Of a stretch of DNA of 28,182 bases, positions 15,140 to 25,700 are shown piece by piece. The stretch's first letter is position 1; the number at the start of each line of letters is the position of its first letter. The translations under genes and the position numbers were made by a program. This DNA comes from DAXETY01 sp051155755 (GTDB lineage Bacteria > Desulfobacterota > Desulfobacteria > Desulfobacterales > SG8-13): contig DAXETY010000112.1 of the NCBI GenBank assembly GCA_051155755.1, positions 1-28,182 on the forward strand, in the 5' to 3' direction. The notes beneath the pieces were generated by a model. That model was not told where the DNA came from. It made no database searches and saw nothing but the letters and a program-made list of their open reading frames with translations.

Positions 15140-18100
15140 ATGACCCCGAAACCCTCTATGCCGAAACGATTTGCGCTGATATGCGCCGCCATCCTGATAT
15201 TGTGGATGGCGGCCGCCGGCGGCGTGGAGGCATTTGTTTTCGGGGACACGCAGGTCAGAGAATCCGACACGCAGGCACCGGCGGGCGAGAAGCATCTGCC
15301 GGCAGATGAATCCGCGACCCCCTGGATTCACGATCCGTCCACATTCGAGACGAATGAGGGCGACCGCACCGAGATGCGCACCGTTGTGGAACAAGAGGCC
15401 ACCACCATCAAGGTCGACAATCTGGTCCCACCCGTCCATTTCGGACTGGGGGAGGCTGAGATTACCGAAGAATACCTTCAGTTGCTGCGGGAGGTACTCG
15501 ATCGAATGCGCGATCGCTCCAACGTGAAGCTGCATTTCATCGGGCACACCGATTCTCTGCCGCTCAGCGGCGCGCTGAAAGCGCGTTACGGCGACAACCT
15601 CGGGCTGTCGCGCGAACGAGCAGCCACCACGGCCGAATATTGCCAGCGCGCGCTGAACCTGCCCCCCGAAGCCATCTCCTACGAGGGGCTGGGTGACAGC
15701 CAGCCGGTCGCCGACAACGCGACCGAAGCCGGGCGGCAGCGCAACCGTCGCGTGGAAGTGCAGGTCTGGTATGACGAAATCCGCGAAATACAGGTTGAAA
15801 AGGAAGTGGTCGTTCCCCGCGAGGTCAATCGCATCAAAATCTGCCGCACCGAAACGGTCTGTAAATTGCGTTATAAAGAAGGCCATTCCCATCGGGCGCG
15901 CGTCAAAAACCTGATTGCCCCGCTGCATTACGACGAAGGCATGGCGGATATCCCCGAGGCGTTTCTGCGTCAGGTCCGACACGCACTGACCAATCTGCAG
16001 AGCAAATCCGGCCTGGTCGTTAAATTCATTGCTTACACGGACAATCTGCCGCTGACGGGAAAAGATGAGCGCATCTACGGCAATCACCTGGGAATGTCCA
16101 AGGCCGTGGCCCGGCGCATCGCCCTTGCCGTGCAAGAAGCGCTGGGATTGCCCAACGCCGCTGTCGAAAGTGAGGGCCGGGGCGCATCGCAGCCGGTCGC
16201 TGCCAACGACACCCAGCAGGGTCGGGCGTTGAACCGACGGGTCGAAGTCGAGTTCTGGCACGACGATCCGCTGCAGGATCTGCCCGATGAACCGCAGATT
16301 TGCCCGGATGCCGCCGGAGCCGAAACCGTCACCCGGGTGTACGAAGCACCGTCGGGCGGCATCGATCCGATCCTTTTCGAAAACGGGCGCCCGATCCTGC
16401 CGGCCGGCTACACCGACCGTCTGCAGGGGGTTCTGGACGAGATCGGCGACAAAACCAATGTGCGCCTGCGGTTTGTCGGTTACACCGGCAACGAGCGTCT
16501 CGATCGCCGCACGGCCGCGGTGTACGGTGATGACATCGGCCTGTCCATGGCCCGCGCCCGCCGGGCCATGCAGGCCGTCGACCAGCAGATGGGATTGTAC
16601 GAGGGCCGGTCCGAATTCGACGGCCGCGGCTATGTCCAGTCCGAAGACGTGGTCAACGCCGGTTTTATCGAATCCGATGTCTCCAAGGTTCAGGTGCAGG
16701 TGGTCTACGACGAGTCGGTGCTCCTGGATGACTACGAGGGGGTGGAGATCACCCCGATGACCCGCGAAGTGCAGCCGGAAGACCCCTTTGCTCTGAATCT
16801 GATGCGCATCACCGTGGACGGCAAGCCGCTGGACGACCCCGGCAAATGCAGCTCGGACGTGCAGCGCTGCACCGACGTGGCTCTGGAAGCGGCCGGCATT
16901 CAGTTCAAACACGACAGTCTGAGGCTGGAACCGCGCCTGAACGTGACCGCCTGGCCGCGGGCGATCCGTTATCAGGATCGTGAAGACACCGTTTTTGCCG
17001 AAAACCGGGTGCAGTTCCAGCTGTACACCAATTACCGCAGCTTCATCCAGCGGGCGGAAGTCCGGATTTTCGAAGAAAACCAGTCCGTCAACGACACGCC
17101 CGTGGCGGTGATTCCGATGGACGCCGACGGCCGGGCCCAGTGGCAGCCTTCGTTTGAAACCTTCTCCGCTCCGCTGCGCAAGCTGCAATACCGGGTGCGG
17201 GTTTACGACGAGCGGGGTCGTTTTGACGAAACGCTCAGCCAGCCCTTTTGGGTGGTCGACCAGATCGATCCGATGGTGGTCGAGGCCGACCCGGAAACCG
17301 AGCTTCTGGTGGGTTACGGTGAAAGCCGCATCGCCGGCCGGGACATCCCCATCGAGGGCGGAACGGTCCAGGCTATCGGTACCGGTATCCCGGAGGGCTA
17401 CCGGGTGTGGATGGCCGGCTACGAGGTGCCGGTGGATGAGAGCGGCCGTTTCGTGACCGAGGAAATTCTGCCCGAAGGGCTGCACACCGTCGAGGTGGCC
17501 GTTCTGGATGCGTTCGGCAACGGCGAGCTGTTTTTGCGCGATCTGAAATTGAAAGAAAGCGATTGGTTCACCGTCGGCATTGCCGATCTGACCCTGTCGG
17601 CCAACAGCACCAGCGGTCCGGCCGACCTGATCGCCCCCGACAATTCCAAGTACGGCGAGGACATGAGCACTTATGGACGGCTGGCCTTCTACAGTGACGG
17701 CAAGTTCAGCAACGGCTGGTCGCTGACGGCCAGTGCCGACACGCGCGACGGTCCCCTGGACGAGATTTTTTCCAATTTCATGGACAAGTCGCCCGAGGCG
17801 CTCTTCCGGCGCATCGATCCGGATTACCACTATCCGACCTTCGGCGACGACAGCACCGTTGTGGAAGATGCGCCGACCCTGGGCAAGTTTTACGTCAAGG
17901 CCCAAAAGAACGAAACCTACGGCCTGTGGGGCAACTTCAAGATCGGCTACACCGATAACGACCTGACCCAGGTGGACCGGGGTCTGTACGGTGCCAACCT
18001 GCATTTCCAGCCTCTGGGTACCACTGAATTCGGTGCGCCGCGCTTCCTGCTGGACGGATTTGCCGCCGACCCCGGGACCGTGGCGGGGCGCGACGAGTTC

Positions 18101-20239
18101 CTCGGAACCGGCGGTTCGCTCTACTTCCTGCGCCGGCAGGACATTCTGGAAGGCTCGGAGCGGGTGCGCATCGAGGTGCGCGACAAGGACTCCGGCATCG
18201 TTCTGGGGGTCAAGAACCTGACGCCGGTGCTCGATTACGACATCGACTACCTGCAGGGGCGTATTTTGCTGGCACAGCCGCTGTCGCCGACGGCCGACGA
18301 CGATCTGCTGGTGCGCAGCGACTCGCTCAGCGGAAACCGTGCTTTTCTGGTGGTGCGCTACGAATTCACCCCGGGTTTCGATGAACCGGACACGCTGGCC
18401 ACCGGCGGCCGCGCGCATTACTGGTTCAACGACCACATCAAGGTCGGCGTCACCGCCAGCCAGGAAGAAGAGGCCAACATCGACAGCAGCGTGGCCGGCG
18501 CCGACCTGACCCTGCGAAAGTCCGCTGGCTCCTGGCTGCGGGTGGAAACCGGTCGAACGGAAGGCCCAGGGGTGTCGACGACGACTTCGGTGGACGGTGG
18601 ATACGATTTCAACAGCACCGATCCCTTCGACGACGAGGAAGCCGAGGCGTCGGGCTACCGCGTCGATACCAGCGTTGATTTCAAGGACTTCTTCGACGGG
18701 GGTCGCGGCCGGGTCACCGCTTACGTGCAGGATCTCGAAGCCGGCTACTCGGCCCCGGGAAAGTTCACCGACAAAGACCTGACCCAGTACGGCGGTACGG
18801 CCCAGATGCCGCTCACCGACGATCTGGAAATGCGCTTGAAGGTGGACAAGCAGGTCCAGGAACAGGGCCTGGACACCGAGACCGGGGAACTGAATCTCGA
18901 TTATCGCCTGGGAGCGCACTGGACCCTGAGTTCGGGGGTACGTCATGACAGCCGCCAGGACAACTCTGCAGTGGTGCCGGAAACCCAGGAAGAAGGTGAC
19001 CGCACCGATGCCACCGCCCAGCTGCTCTACGATTCCCGCAGCTGGTGGACGACCTATGGATTTGTGCAGGAAACGCTTCAGTCCGACGGCAACCGGGAGG
19101 ACAACGGCCGCATCGGCGCCGGCGGCAGCCTGCGGTTCACCGACCGCTTCAGCCTCAGCGGGGAGGTTTCCGACGGCGATCTCGGACCGGGCGGCCGGCT
19201 GCAGACCGAATTCCTGTATTCCGACCGCACGACCCTGTACCATCAATACACTCTGGAAAACGAGCGGACCGACAACGGCCTGCGGGCCCGCAGGGGCAAC
19301 ATGGCCTCCGGCATGCGCATGCGCTATTCGGACAGCGCCAGTGTCTTTCTCGAAGAGCGCTACACCCACGGCGATGTACCCACGGGACTGACCCACGTCA
19401 CCGGCGTGGAACTGGCGCCCACCGACAGGCTCAATTTGAGCGCCAATTTCGATTACGGCACCCTGACCGATCCGCAGACCGCGGCCGAACTGGAGAAAAC
19501 CGCGCTGGGGATCAGTGCCGGCTATGGCTTCGATCGCCTGACGATCGCCAGCGCCCTGGAATACCGGGTCGACGACACCGAGCAGCCCGACGCCAGCCGA
19601 TCCGAACGCACGACCTGGCTGTTTAAAAACAGCCTCAAATTGCAGCTGACACCGGACTGGCGGCTGATCGGCAAATTCAATTACTCTCACAGTGAAAGTT
19701 CCCTGGGGGATGCATTCGATGCCGATTATACCGAGGCGGTGCTGGGCTACGCCTACCGGCCGGTCCATCATGATCGCCTGAATGCGCTGTTGAAATACAC
19801 CTACTTTTACAATCTGCCATCCAGCCAACAGCTGGCTGGAAGCGAGACGGGATTTATCCAGCGCAGCCACATCGGCTCGGTGGATGTCATGTACGATCTG
19901 ACGCCGCGATGGACCGTCGGGGGCAAATATGCCTACCGCGACGGCCAGGTGGCCCTGGATCGCGAAGATCCGGAATACTTCAGCAGCCGCGCCCACCTGT
20001 ATGTGTTGCGGGCGGACTGGCATTTCATCCACCACTGGGATGCACTCTTCGAGTTGCGCCGGCTGGATCTGCCGGACGCCGAGGACAGCCGCAACGGTGC
20101 ACTGGTGGCGCTGTACCGTCATCTGGGCAACCACATCAAGCTGGGCGTCGGCTACAATTTCAGTGATTTTTCGGACGATCTGACCGATTTGGATTACGAC
20201 CACCAGGGGCTGTTCATCAACCTGGTCGGCAAAATGTAG
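15140..20239 (+). CDS. Outer-membrane beta-barrel protein with three N-terminal OmpA-like domains
   Basis: The 1699-residue product has a signal peptide (basic MPKR, hydrophobic core, cleavage near VEA|F). Three OmpA-like domains follow, at about residues 95-212, 255-375 and 405-525. Next comes an Ig/carboxypeptidase-regulatory-like stretch (about 530-800), then about 850 residues of alternating short amphipathic beta-strands and Asp/Gly-rich turns, read as a large barrel ending GLFINLVGKM. Only OmpA domain 1 keeps both peptidoglycan-binding residues, Asp138 (GHTD) and Arg160 (LSRERA). Domain 2 keeps the Asp but has Val323 for Arg, and domain 3 has Gly450 for Asp. The frame extends upstream to a TTG one base after the preceding stop; ATG 15140, with a nearby GGA, is preferred, and ATG 15158 is possible. 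It is tightly linked to the giant gene, consistent with anchoring that protein to outer membrane and cell wall. The terminal Met instead of Phe is atypical for BAM substrates. Confidence 0.85.
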   Translation: MTPKPSMPKRFALICAAILILWMAAAGGVEAFVFGDTQVRESDTQAPAGEKHLPADESATPWIHDPSTFETNEGDRTEMRTVVEQEATTIKVDNLVPPVHFGLGEAEITEEYLQLLREVLDRMRDRSNVKLHFIGHTDSLPLSGALKARYGDNLGLSRERAATTAEYCQRALNLPPEAISYEGLGDSQPVADNATEAGRQRNRRVEVQVWYDEIREIQVEKEVVVPREVNRIKICRTETVCKLRYKEGHSHRARVKNLIAPLHYDEGMADIPEAFLRQVRHALTNLQSKSGLVVKFIAYTDNLPLTGKDERIYGNHLGMSKAVARRIALAVQEALGLPNAAVESEGRGASQPVAANDTQQGRALNRRVEVEFWHDDPLQDLPDEPQICPDAAGAETVTRVYEAPSGGIDPILFENGRPILPAGYTDRLQGVLDEIGDKTNVRLRFVGYTGNERLDRRTAAVYGDDIGLSMARARRAMQAVDQQMGLYEGRSEFDGRGYVQSEDVVNAGFIESDVSKVQVQVVYDESVLLDDYEGVEITPMTREVQPEDPFALNLMRITVDGKPLDDPGKCSSDVQRCTDVALEAAGIQFKHDSLRLEPRLNVTAWPRAIRYQDREDTVFAENRVQFQLYTNYRSFIQRAEVRIFEENQSVNDTPVAVIPMDADGRAQWQPSFETFSAPLRKLQYRVRVYDERGRFDETLSQPFWVVDQIDPMVVEADPETELLVGYGESRIAGRDIPIEGGTVQAIGTGIPEGYRVWMAGYEVPVDESGRFVTEEILPEGLHTVEVAVLDAFGNGELFLRDLKLKESDWFTVGIADLTLSANSTSGPADLIAPDNSKYGEDMSTYGRLAFYSDGKFSNGWSLTASADTRDGPLDEIFSNFMDKSPEALFRRIDPDYHYPTFGDDSTVVEDAPTLGKFYVKAQKNETYGLWGNFKIGYTDNDLTQVDRGLYGANLHFQPLGTTEFGAPRFLLDGFAADPGTVAGRDEFLGTGGSLYFLRRQDILEGSERVRIEVRDKDSGIVLGVKNLTPVLDYDIDYLQGRILLAQPLSPTADDDLLVRSDSLSGNRAFLVVRYEFTPGFDEPDTLATGGRAHYWFNDHIKVGVTASQEEEANIDSSVAGADLTLRKSAGSWLRVETGRTEGPGVSTTTSVDGGYDFNSTDPFDDEEAEASGYRVDTSVDFKDFFDGGRGRVTAYVQDLEAGYSAPGKFTDKDLTQYGGTAQMPLTDDLEMRLKVDKQVQEQGLDTETGELNLDYRLGAHWTLSSGVRHDSRQDNSAVVPETQEEGDRTDATAQLLYDSRSWWTTYGFVQETLQSDGNREDNGRIGAGGSLRFTDRFSLSGEVSDGDLGPGGRLQTEFLYSDRTTLYHQYTLENERTDNGLRARRGNMASGMRMRYSDSASVFLEERYTHGDVPTGLTHVTGVELAPTDRLNLSANFDYGTLTDPQTAAELEKTALGISAGYGFDRLTIASALEYRVDDTEQPDASRSERTTWLFKNSLKLQLTPDWRLIGKFNYSHSESSLGDAFDADYTEAVLGYAYRPVHHDRLNALLKYTYFYNLPSSQQLAGSETGFIQRSHIGSVDVMYDLTPRWTVGGKYAYRDGQVALDREDPEYFSSRAHLYVLRADWHFIHHWDALFELRRLDLPDAEDSRNGALVALYRHLGNHIKLGVGYNFSDFSDDLTDLDYDHQGLFINLVGKM

Positions 20240-20250
20240 GCCCCCGGGGC

Positions 20251-20267
20251 GCGACCGTCCGGGTCGC
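20251..20267 (+). other. Intercistronic hairpin
   Basis: GCGACC (20251-20256) and GGTCGC (20262-20267) form a 6-bp GC-rich stem with a 5-nt loop in the 70-bp gap after the barrel gene. No T-run follows, so it is more likely an mRNA-stabilising or processing hairpin than a terminator, and the next gene can still be co-transcribed. Confidence 0.35.
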
Positions 20268-20297
20268 TCCGGTTGGCATGCAACGAAAGGTGAATGC

Positions 20298-20303
20298 GAG
20301 GTG
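20298..20303 (+). promoter_or_regulatory. Ribosome-binding site fixing the start of the 171-residue protein
   Basis: GAGGTG lies 6 nt upstream of ATG 20310. The alternative GTG start at 20301 is part of this Shine-Dalgarno sequence, so ATG 20310 is the better start. Confidence 0.65.
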
Positions 20304-20309
20304 AAAACC

Positions 20310-20825
20310 ATGTCTCTTTGGCCGAGATACCTACTCTGCGGGTTCGTTGTGCTTTTCTGGAGCACCGCTGCCTACGGGCAGGAAGTGTCCAAAGAACAGC
20401 TCAAAGGACTGGACGAGCAGGTCCAGGAAATCAAGTCCGACGTGCTGTCCATCGCCGCGCAGCTGAACCAACTCGAAGAAAAGCTGCTGTATCCGTCCAA
20501 CACCCAGGTGGCGGTTTTCGTATCGCTGGCCGAAGATGAGACCTTCCGCCTGGATGCGGTCGAAATCCGGATGGACGGCACTCCGGTGGCCCATCACATC
20601 TACACGTTCAAGGAACTCGAAGCCCTGCGGAAAGGTGGCGTACAGCGGATCTACACCGGTAATATCCGCGCCGGCGATCATGATCTGCAGGTGTCTGTGG
20701 TCGGGAAAACCTCCGGCGGCAGTGATTTTCAAAAAACCGAACGATTCACGGTCCGCAAGGCAGTGGGTCCCAAGATCGTCGAGCTTTCGCTGGCGGACCA
20801 ACGCATCGAATATAAGGAACAATAG
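20310..20825 (+). CDS. Small exported coiled-coil plus beta-domain protein, function unknown
   Basis: The 171-residue product has a signal peptide with cleavage near AYG|QE (residue 23). Residues 25-60 form a likely coiled coil (EQLKGLDEQVQEIKSDVL, then a second heptad stretch). Residues 64-165 are predicted beta-rich, including a RAGDHDLQVSVVG strand pair like the GxHxLxVxV hairpin of PEGA or Ig-like periplasmic domains. No catalytic motif is visible and I do not recognise a named family with certainty. It sits between the barrel gene and the TPR genes, 3 nt before the next start, so it is probably a periplasmic accessory or adaptor of the same complex, with the coiled coil used for oligomerisation. 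It has no DNA-binding domain, so it should not be taken for a regulator. Confidence 0.75.
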   Translation: MSLWPRYLLCGFVVLFWSTAAYGQEVSKEQLKGLDEQVQEIKSDVLSIAAQLNQLEEKLLYPSNTQVAVFVSLAEDETFRLDAVEIRMDGTPVAHHIYTFKELEALRKGGVQRIYTGNIRAGDHDLQVSVVGKTSGGSDFQKTERFTVRKAVGPKIVELSLADQRIEYKEQ

Positions 20826-20828
20826 TTC

Positions 20829-22718
20829 ATGTTCAGGCGGTTTGTTTTGCTGATATTGCTGGTGGCTGTGGTGCCGGTCTCGCATGCGGGCACCCTGGCT
20901 CCGCAGGCGTTGCAGGACCTCTATTTCGGAGAGGCCCTTTACGATGCCTTTCAGGAAGACTGGTTCGACGCCATCGCACGGCTGGACACCGAACTGGCCC
21001 AGCATCACGGGCTGGATGAACCCAGGCTCGACACGCTGTATTACCACATCAACCATGCCGAGTTCGCCGTGGGGGATTTCGAGCTGGCCTATCGGATGCA
21101 CCAGCGTGCCGGAAGGGCGATTACGGCCGTAATCGAAGGCAACGTGGAAGAGCCGGTGCGCAACGAGGCGATCTACCGGTTGGCACGGATTTACTTCCAG
21201 AAAGACCAGCCGCTCAATGCGCTGTTCGCCGTGGAGCGCATCCACGGTGAGGTGCCGGAGGAGATCGAGGACGATCTGGCGTTCCTGCGGGCTCAGATCC
21301 TGATGGCCAACGGCCGCTTTGCCGAGGCGGCCGAGATCCTGCAAGACCTGCAGGAAGCCGAAAGCCTCGAAGGCTTTGCCACTTATAATCTCGGCATTGC
21401 ACTGCTGCGGGACGGCAGCAAGCAGGCCGGGCGCGAATGTCTCGACCGCACCGGTCAAATCGAAAGCGATCGGGCCCTTTCACTGGCGATCAAAGACAAA
21501 TCGAACCTGGTGTTGGGCTCAAAGCTGCTGGACGAGCACAACTATGAAGGCGCCAAGGCGGTGCTGGACCGGGTGCGCCTGACCGGTCCGTTCTCCAACC
21601 GGGCGCTGCTGGGTTCCGGCTGGGCGGATGCATCCCGCGGTCGTTTCGAAAGAGCCTTGGTGCCCTGGAGCATTCTGGTGACGCGCCAGGTGACCGACCC
21701 TTCCGTGCAGGAAGCCATGCTGGCTGTGCCGTATGTTTATGGAAAACTGGACGTGTACAGCAAAGCGGCGCTGCTGTACGGCAGCGCCCTGGAAAAGTTC
21801 GGCGCCGAGGTCGACAAGCTCAGCGCATCGATCCAGAGCATTCGCGAAGGCCATTTTCTGAAGGCCCTGGTCAGAGAGGAATTGAAGCAGGATGCCAACT
21901 GGGTCGTCAAACTGCGACGGCTGCCGCAAACGCCCGAAACCTACTATTTGCTGGATTTGATGGCTTCCCACGATTTTCAGGAATCGTTGAAAAACTATCT
22001 GGACCTGGAGGAATTGCGCAAAAAACTGGATGCCTGGGAAGGGGACCTGGATGCCTTCGAAGAGATCATTGCCCGGCGCCGGGCCTATTACGAACCGCTG
22101 TTGCCCGCCATTGACCGCGAATTTCGGCGACTGGACGCACAGATGCGGCTGCGGCTGGAACAGCGGGACCGCATCGAGCAACGCCTGCAGGCCATGCTGG
22201 TGGTGCCGCGGCCCGATTACCTGGCGACCTCTCAGGAGCGCATCGTCGGTGAAGCGATCAACCGCCTGGAACGGCAGTTGACCGCCGGTGGAAAGACAGT
22301 GCCGCCGGCAATCGCCGACCGCATCCGGCGGCTGCGGGGTGTGCTGCTCTGGAACATCCATACCGAATACGACCGGCGTTTCACCGAGGCACACAAGCAT
22401 CTTCGCGCCCTGAATTACGAGGTGGCCCTGCTGCAGGAACAATATGCTTCCTTTGTGCGCACCCGCCAGGCCGCCACGCAAAGCTACCAGGGCTATGACG
22501 ATGGGATCCGTCGGCAGCGGATTCTGATTCGGGAAGCCCGTGAAACGGTGGCGGAACTGATGGCACGCCAGGGTCATTTGCTGGAAACCATGGCCGTAAC
22601 GGAACTCACCCGTCGCCGCGAGCGGCTCAGCGAATTCCAAATCAAGGCTCGCTTTGCCATGGCGGACAGTTACGACCGGGCCGTCCGGGAGCAAACCCGG
22701 GAAAGGGTGGCCGAATGA
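20829..22718 (+). CDS. Exported helical-repeat (TPR-like) protein with C-terminal coiled coils
   Basis: The 629-residue product has a signal peptide (MFRRF, hydrophobic core, cleavage near SHA|GT at residue 20). Residues 30-350 are helical repeats of the TPR/Sel1 type, with signatures such as AIYRLARIYFQKDQPLNALF and GRFAEAAEILQDL spaced by about 35 residues. Residues 385-600 are highly charged and helical (for example LRLEQRDRIEQRLQAM), predicting long coiled coils. There is no enzyme motif. The start is 3 nt after the previous stop and the end overlaps the next gene by 4 nt (ATGA), so the three genes are almost certainly translationally coupled. TPR domains bind other proteins, so a periplasmic scaffold linking the outer-membrane part to the inner-membrane motor is the likely role; this is inferred. 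Confidence 0.82.
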   Translation: MFRRFVLLILLVAVVPVSHAGTLAPQALQDLYFGEALYDAFQEDWFDAIARLDTELAQHHGLDEPRLDTLYYHINHAEFAVGDFELAYRMHQRAGRAITAVIEGNVEEPVRNEAIYRLARIYFQKDQPLNALFAVERIHGEVPEEIEDDLAFLRAQILMANGRFAEAAEILQDLQEAESLEGFATYNLGIALLRDGSKQAGRECLDRTGQIESDRALSLAIKDKSNLVLGSKLLDEHNYEGAKAVLDRVRLTGPFSNRALLGSGWADASRGRFERALVPWSILVTRQVTDPSVQEAMLAVPYVYGKLDVYSKAALLYGSALEKFGAEVDKLSASIQSIREGHFLKALVREELKQDANWVVKLRRLPQTPETYYLLDLMASHDFQESLKNYLDLEELRKKLDAWEGDLDAFEEIIARRRAYYEPLLPAIDREFRRLDAQMRLRLEQRDRIEQRLQAMLVVPRPDYLATSQERIVGEAINRLERQLTAGGKTVPPAIADRIRRLRGVLLWNIHTEYDRRFTEAHKHLRALNYEVALLQEQYASFVRTRQAATQSYQGYDDGIRRQRILIREARETVAELMARQGHLLETMAVTELTRRRERLSEFQIKARFAMADSYDRAVREQTRERVAE

Positions 22719-25700
22719 GCTGGATGCGATGGTTCCTGATAGCGGCGCTTGTCGTGCTTTCCGGGTGTCAAACCACCGTTGACAAGGGCACCATCGGCCA
22801 GCTGCGCGATGTGCAAATCGAGATCAAGGAGGAGAAAATCGAAGGCGGTCTGGACAAAGCCATGATGGGCTATCAGCACTTTCTGGAAGAGACCCCGGAC
22901 TCCGCCCTGGCGCCGGAGGCAATCCGGCGCCTGGCCGATCTGAAGATCGAAAAAGAGTATGGCACCATCACCGAGGGCAGCACGCCAACCGACAAGGGCG
23001 GTGCGCCGACCGAACCAAAACCGCGCAAGCGTTTGACTGCGCCGGAGCCGGTGGTGCGGCCGCTGGCGGCCGGAATCGAAACCGCTGCCCCGGCGGATCC
23101 GGGAAAGCCCCCCCGGCCGCAGACAACCGAATCGGATGCGGATTTTGAAAACCGGGCCTCCCAAAGCCTCCCTTCGGCAGTTCCACCGCCCAATGGGGAT
23201 GGTCTGGCCGCGCCTATCGACGATCTGGACCGGGCCAGTACCCGCGAGGCCATTGCCCTGTATCAGAAGTTGCTCAACGACCATCCCCTTTACGAACGCA
23301 ACGACCAGGTGCTGTACCAGATGTCCCGTGCCTACGAGGAACTGGGACGCACCGAGGAAGCCATGGCGGTCATGGACCGGATGGTGCGCCAATATCCACG
23401 CTCACGCTACATCGACGAAGTGCAGTTCCGGCGTGCGGAACATTTTTTTGCCCACAAGCACTACCTGGACGCCGAAGAGGCCTATGCCAGCGTCGTCGAT
23501 ATGGGCGTCGGTTCATCCTATTACGAACTGGCGCTCTACAAGCTGGGATGGACCTTCTACAAGCAGGAATTCTACGAGGAAGGACTGCATCGATTCATCG
23601 CGTTGCTGGATCACAAGGTCTCGGTGGGATACGACTTCGAACAGACCGAGGACGAGCCCGAACACAAGCGCACCGAAGACACCTTCCGCGTCATCAGTCT
23701 GAGTTTTTCCAATCTGGGCGGATCCGACGTCGTGGTGGAATATTTTGAACGACACGGCAACCGCTCCTACGAACACAACGTCTACAGCAATCTGGCCGAA
23801 TTTTACTTCGACAAGCGGCGCTATGCCGATGCCAGCGCAACCTACAGCGCCTTTGTCAGCCGCAATCCGTTCCACAAGCTGGCGCCGAATTTTCACATGC
23901 GGGTGATCGAAATTCACGCCGCCGGCGGATTTCCCAGCCTGGTGCTGGAATCCAAAAAGGCATTTGCCACCACTTACGGCCTCAAGGCCGAATACTGGCA
24001 GTATTTCGAGCCGGAAGCGCGCCCCGACGTACTGGGTCATTTAAAAACCAACCTGACCGACCTGGCGAACCACTATCACGCCAGTTACCAGAATCCGAAA
24101 CTTGCCGAAGACAAAAAGGCCAATTTCAAAGAAGCGCTGCACTGGTACCGGGAATTTTTGGCCTCCTTTCCAATGGACACCGAATCGCCGGTCATCAACT
24201 ATCAGCTGGCCGATCTGTTGATGGAAAACCAATCCTTCGGTGCCGCAGCGGTGGAGTACGAGAAAACCGCCTACGATTACCCGGAGCACGAAAATGCCTC
24301 CCAGGCCGGCTACGCGGCAGTTTACGCCTACCGGGAGCATTTGGCCGCCGTGGCGCCGGAGAAACAGGCCGCCGTCAAAGAGGAAGTGGTCCGCAGCTCT
24401 CTCAAATTCGCCGACACGTTTCCGGGCCACGAAAAGGCCGCGATCGTGCTGGGTGCCGCCGCCGATGACCTTTACGTCATGAAACAATTCGAACCGGCCC
24501 TGGCGGCGGCCGGCAAATTGATCGAGACATTCCCGAAAGCCGACACCGAGGTGGTCCGCGCAGCCTGGCTGGTGGTCGGCCACGCTTCCTATGAACTCGA
24601 ACGTTACCCGGAGGCCGAAAACGGGTATCTGAAGGTGCTGGCACTGCTGCCCGCCGGCGACAAGACCCGCGACGAGCGCATCGACAACCTGGCAGCCTCG
24701 ATCTACCAGCAGGGGGATCAGGCCCGCACCGCCGAAGACTACCGTACGGCGGCGGATCATTTCCTGCGGGTCGGCCGCATGGCACCGACATCAACGATTC
24801 GGCCCACGGCCGAATACGACGGCGCCGCCGCCCTGATTCAGCTCGAAGACTGGGAAACGGCGGCCACGGTGCTGAACCGATTCCGCCGCGATTTCCCCGG
24901 CCACGAGCTGCAGCCCGAGGTGACCAAGAAGATCGCCTTCGTGTACCGCCAGAGCGGTCGACTCTCCCTGGCGGCCGCCGAGTACGAGCGCATCGAAACC
25001 GAATCCCGCGACGACGAGGTTCGGATGGAAGCCCTGCTGGTGGCCGCCGAATTGTACATCGAAGACGGCAAGCGCTCCAAGGCGCTGGAAGTCTACCAGC
25101 GATATGTGGGCTATTTCCCGCAGCCGGTGGAAGTCAACCTGGAAACGCGCAACAAAATCGCCGAGATTCTCAAGGAACAGAAGGAGCGCGAAGCCTACCT
25201 GAACGAATTGCGGCAGATCGTGGCCATCGACGCCGCCGCCGGCAGCGCCCGGACGGACCGAACCCGGTATCTGGCCGCCGGCGCCGCGCTGGTGTTGGCC
25301 GAGGTGGTTTACGAACAGTTCACGGCCGTCCGGCTGGTTCAGCCTTTTGAAACCAATCTGTTGACCAAACGCAACCTGATGAAGACCGCCGTACAGCAGT
25401 TCAACCGGCTCATCGAGTACGAATTCGGGGAATTCACCGCCGCGGCGACATTCTACCTGGCCGAGATATACGGCCATTTCAGCAAAGCGCTGATGACCTC
25501 CGAGCGTCCGGAGGGCCTGAGCCCCCTGGAGTTGGAGCAGTACGAGCTGGCCATCGAAGAACAGGCCTACCCTTTCGAAGAAAAAGCCATCGAGGTGCAC
25601 GAGAGCAATCTTGAGCTGATTTCCCACGGCATCTACAATGACTGGATCGACAAGAGCCTGCAAAAATTGGCCAAATTCATGCCGGCCCGCTATGCCAAGC

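Noticed and set aside
14990..20365. A 1791-codon open frame on the minus strand opposite the barrel gene, and other long antisense frames (5171-7321, 7340-8569, 8702-10882, 13517-14917)
   Set aside because: They lie opposite GC-rich genes that rarely use TTA, CTA or TCA, so antisense stops are scarce. The translations are low-complexity, lack ribosome sites and show no recognisable domain, while the sense frames have signal peptides and clear domains.
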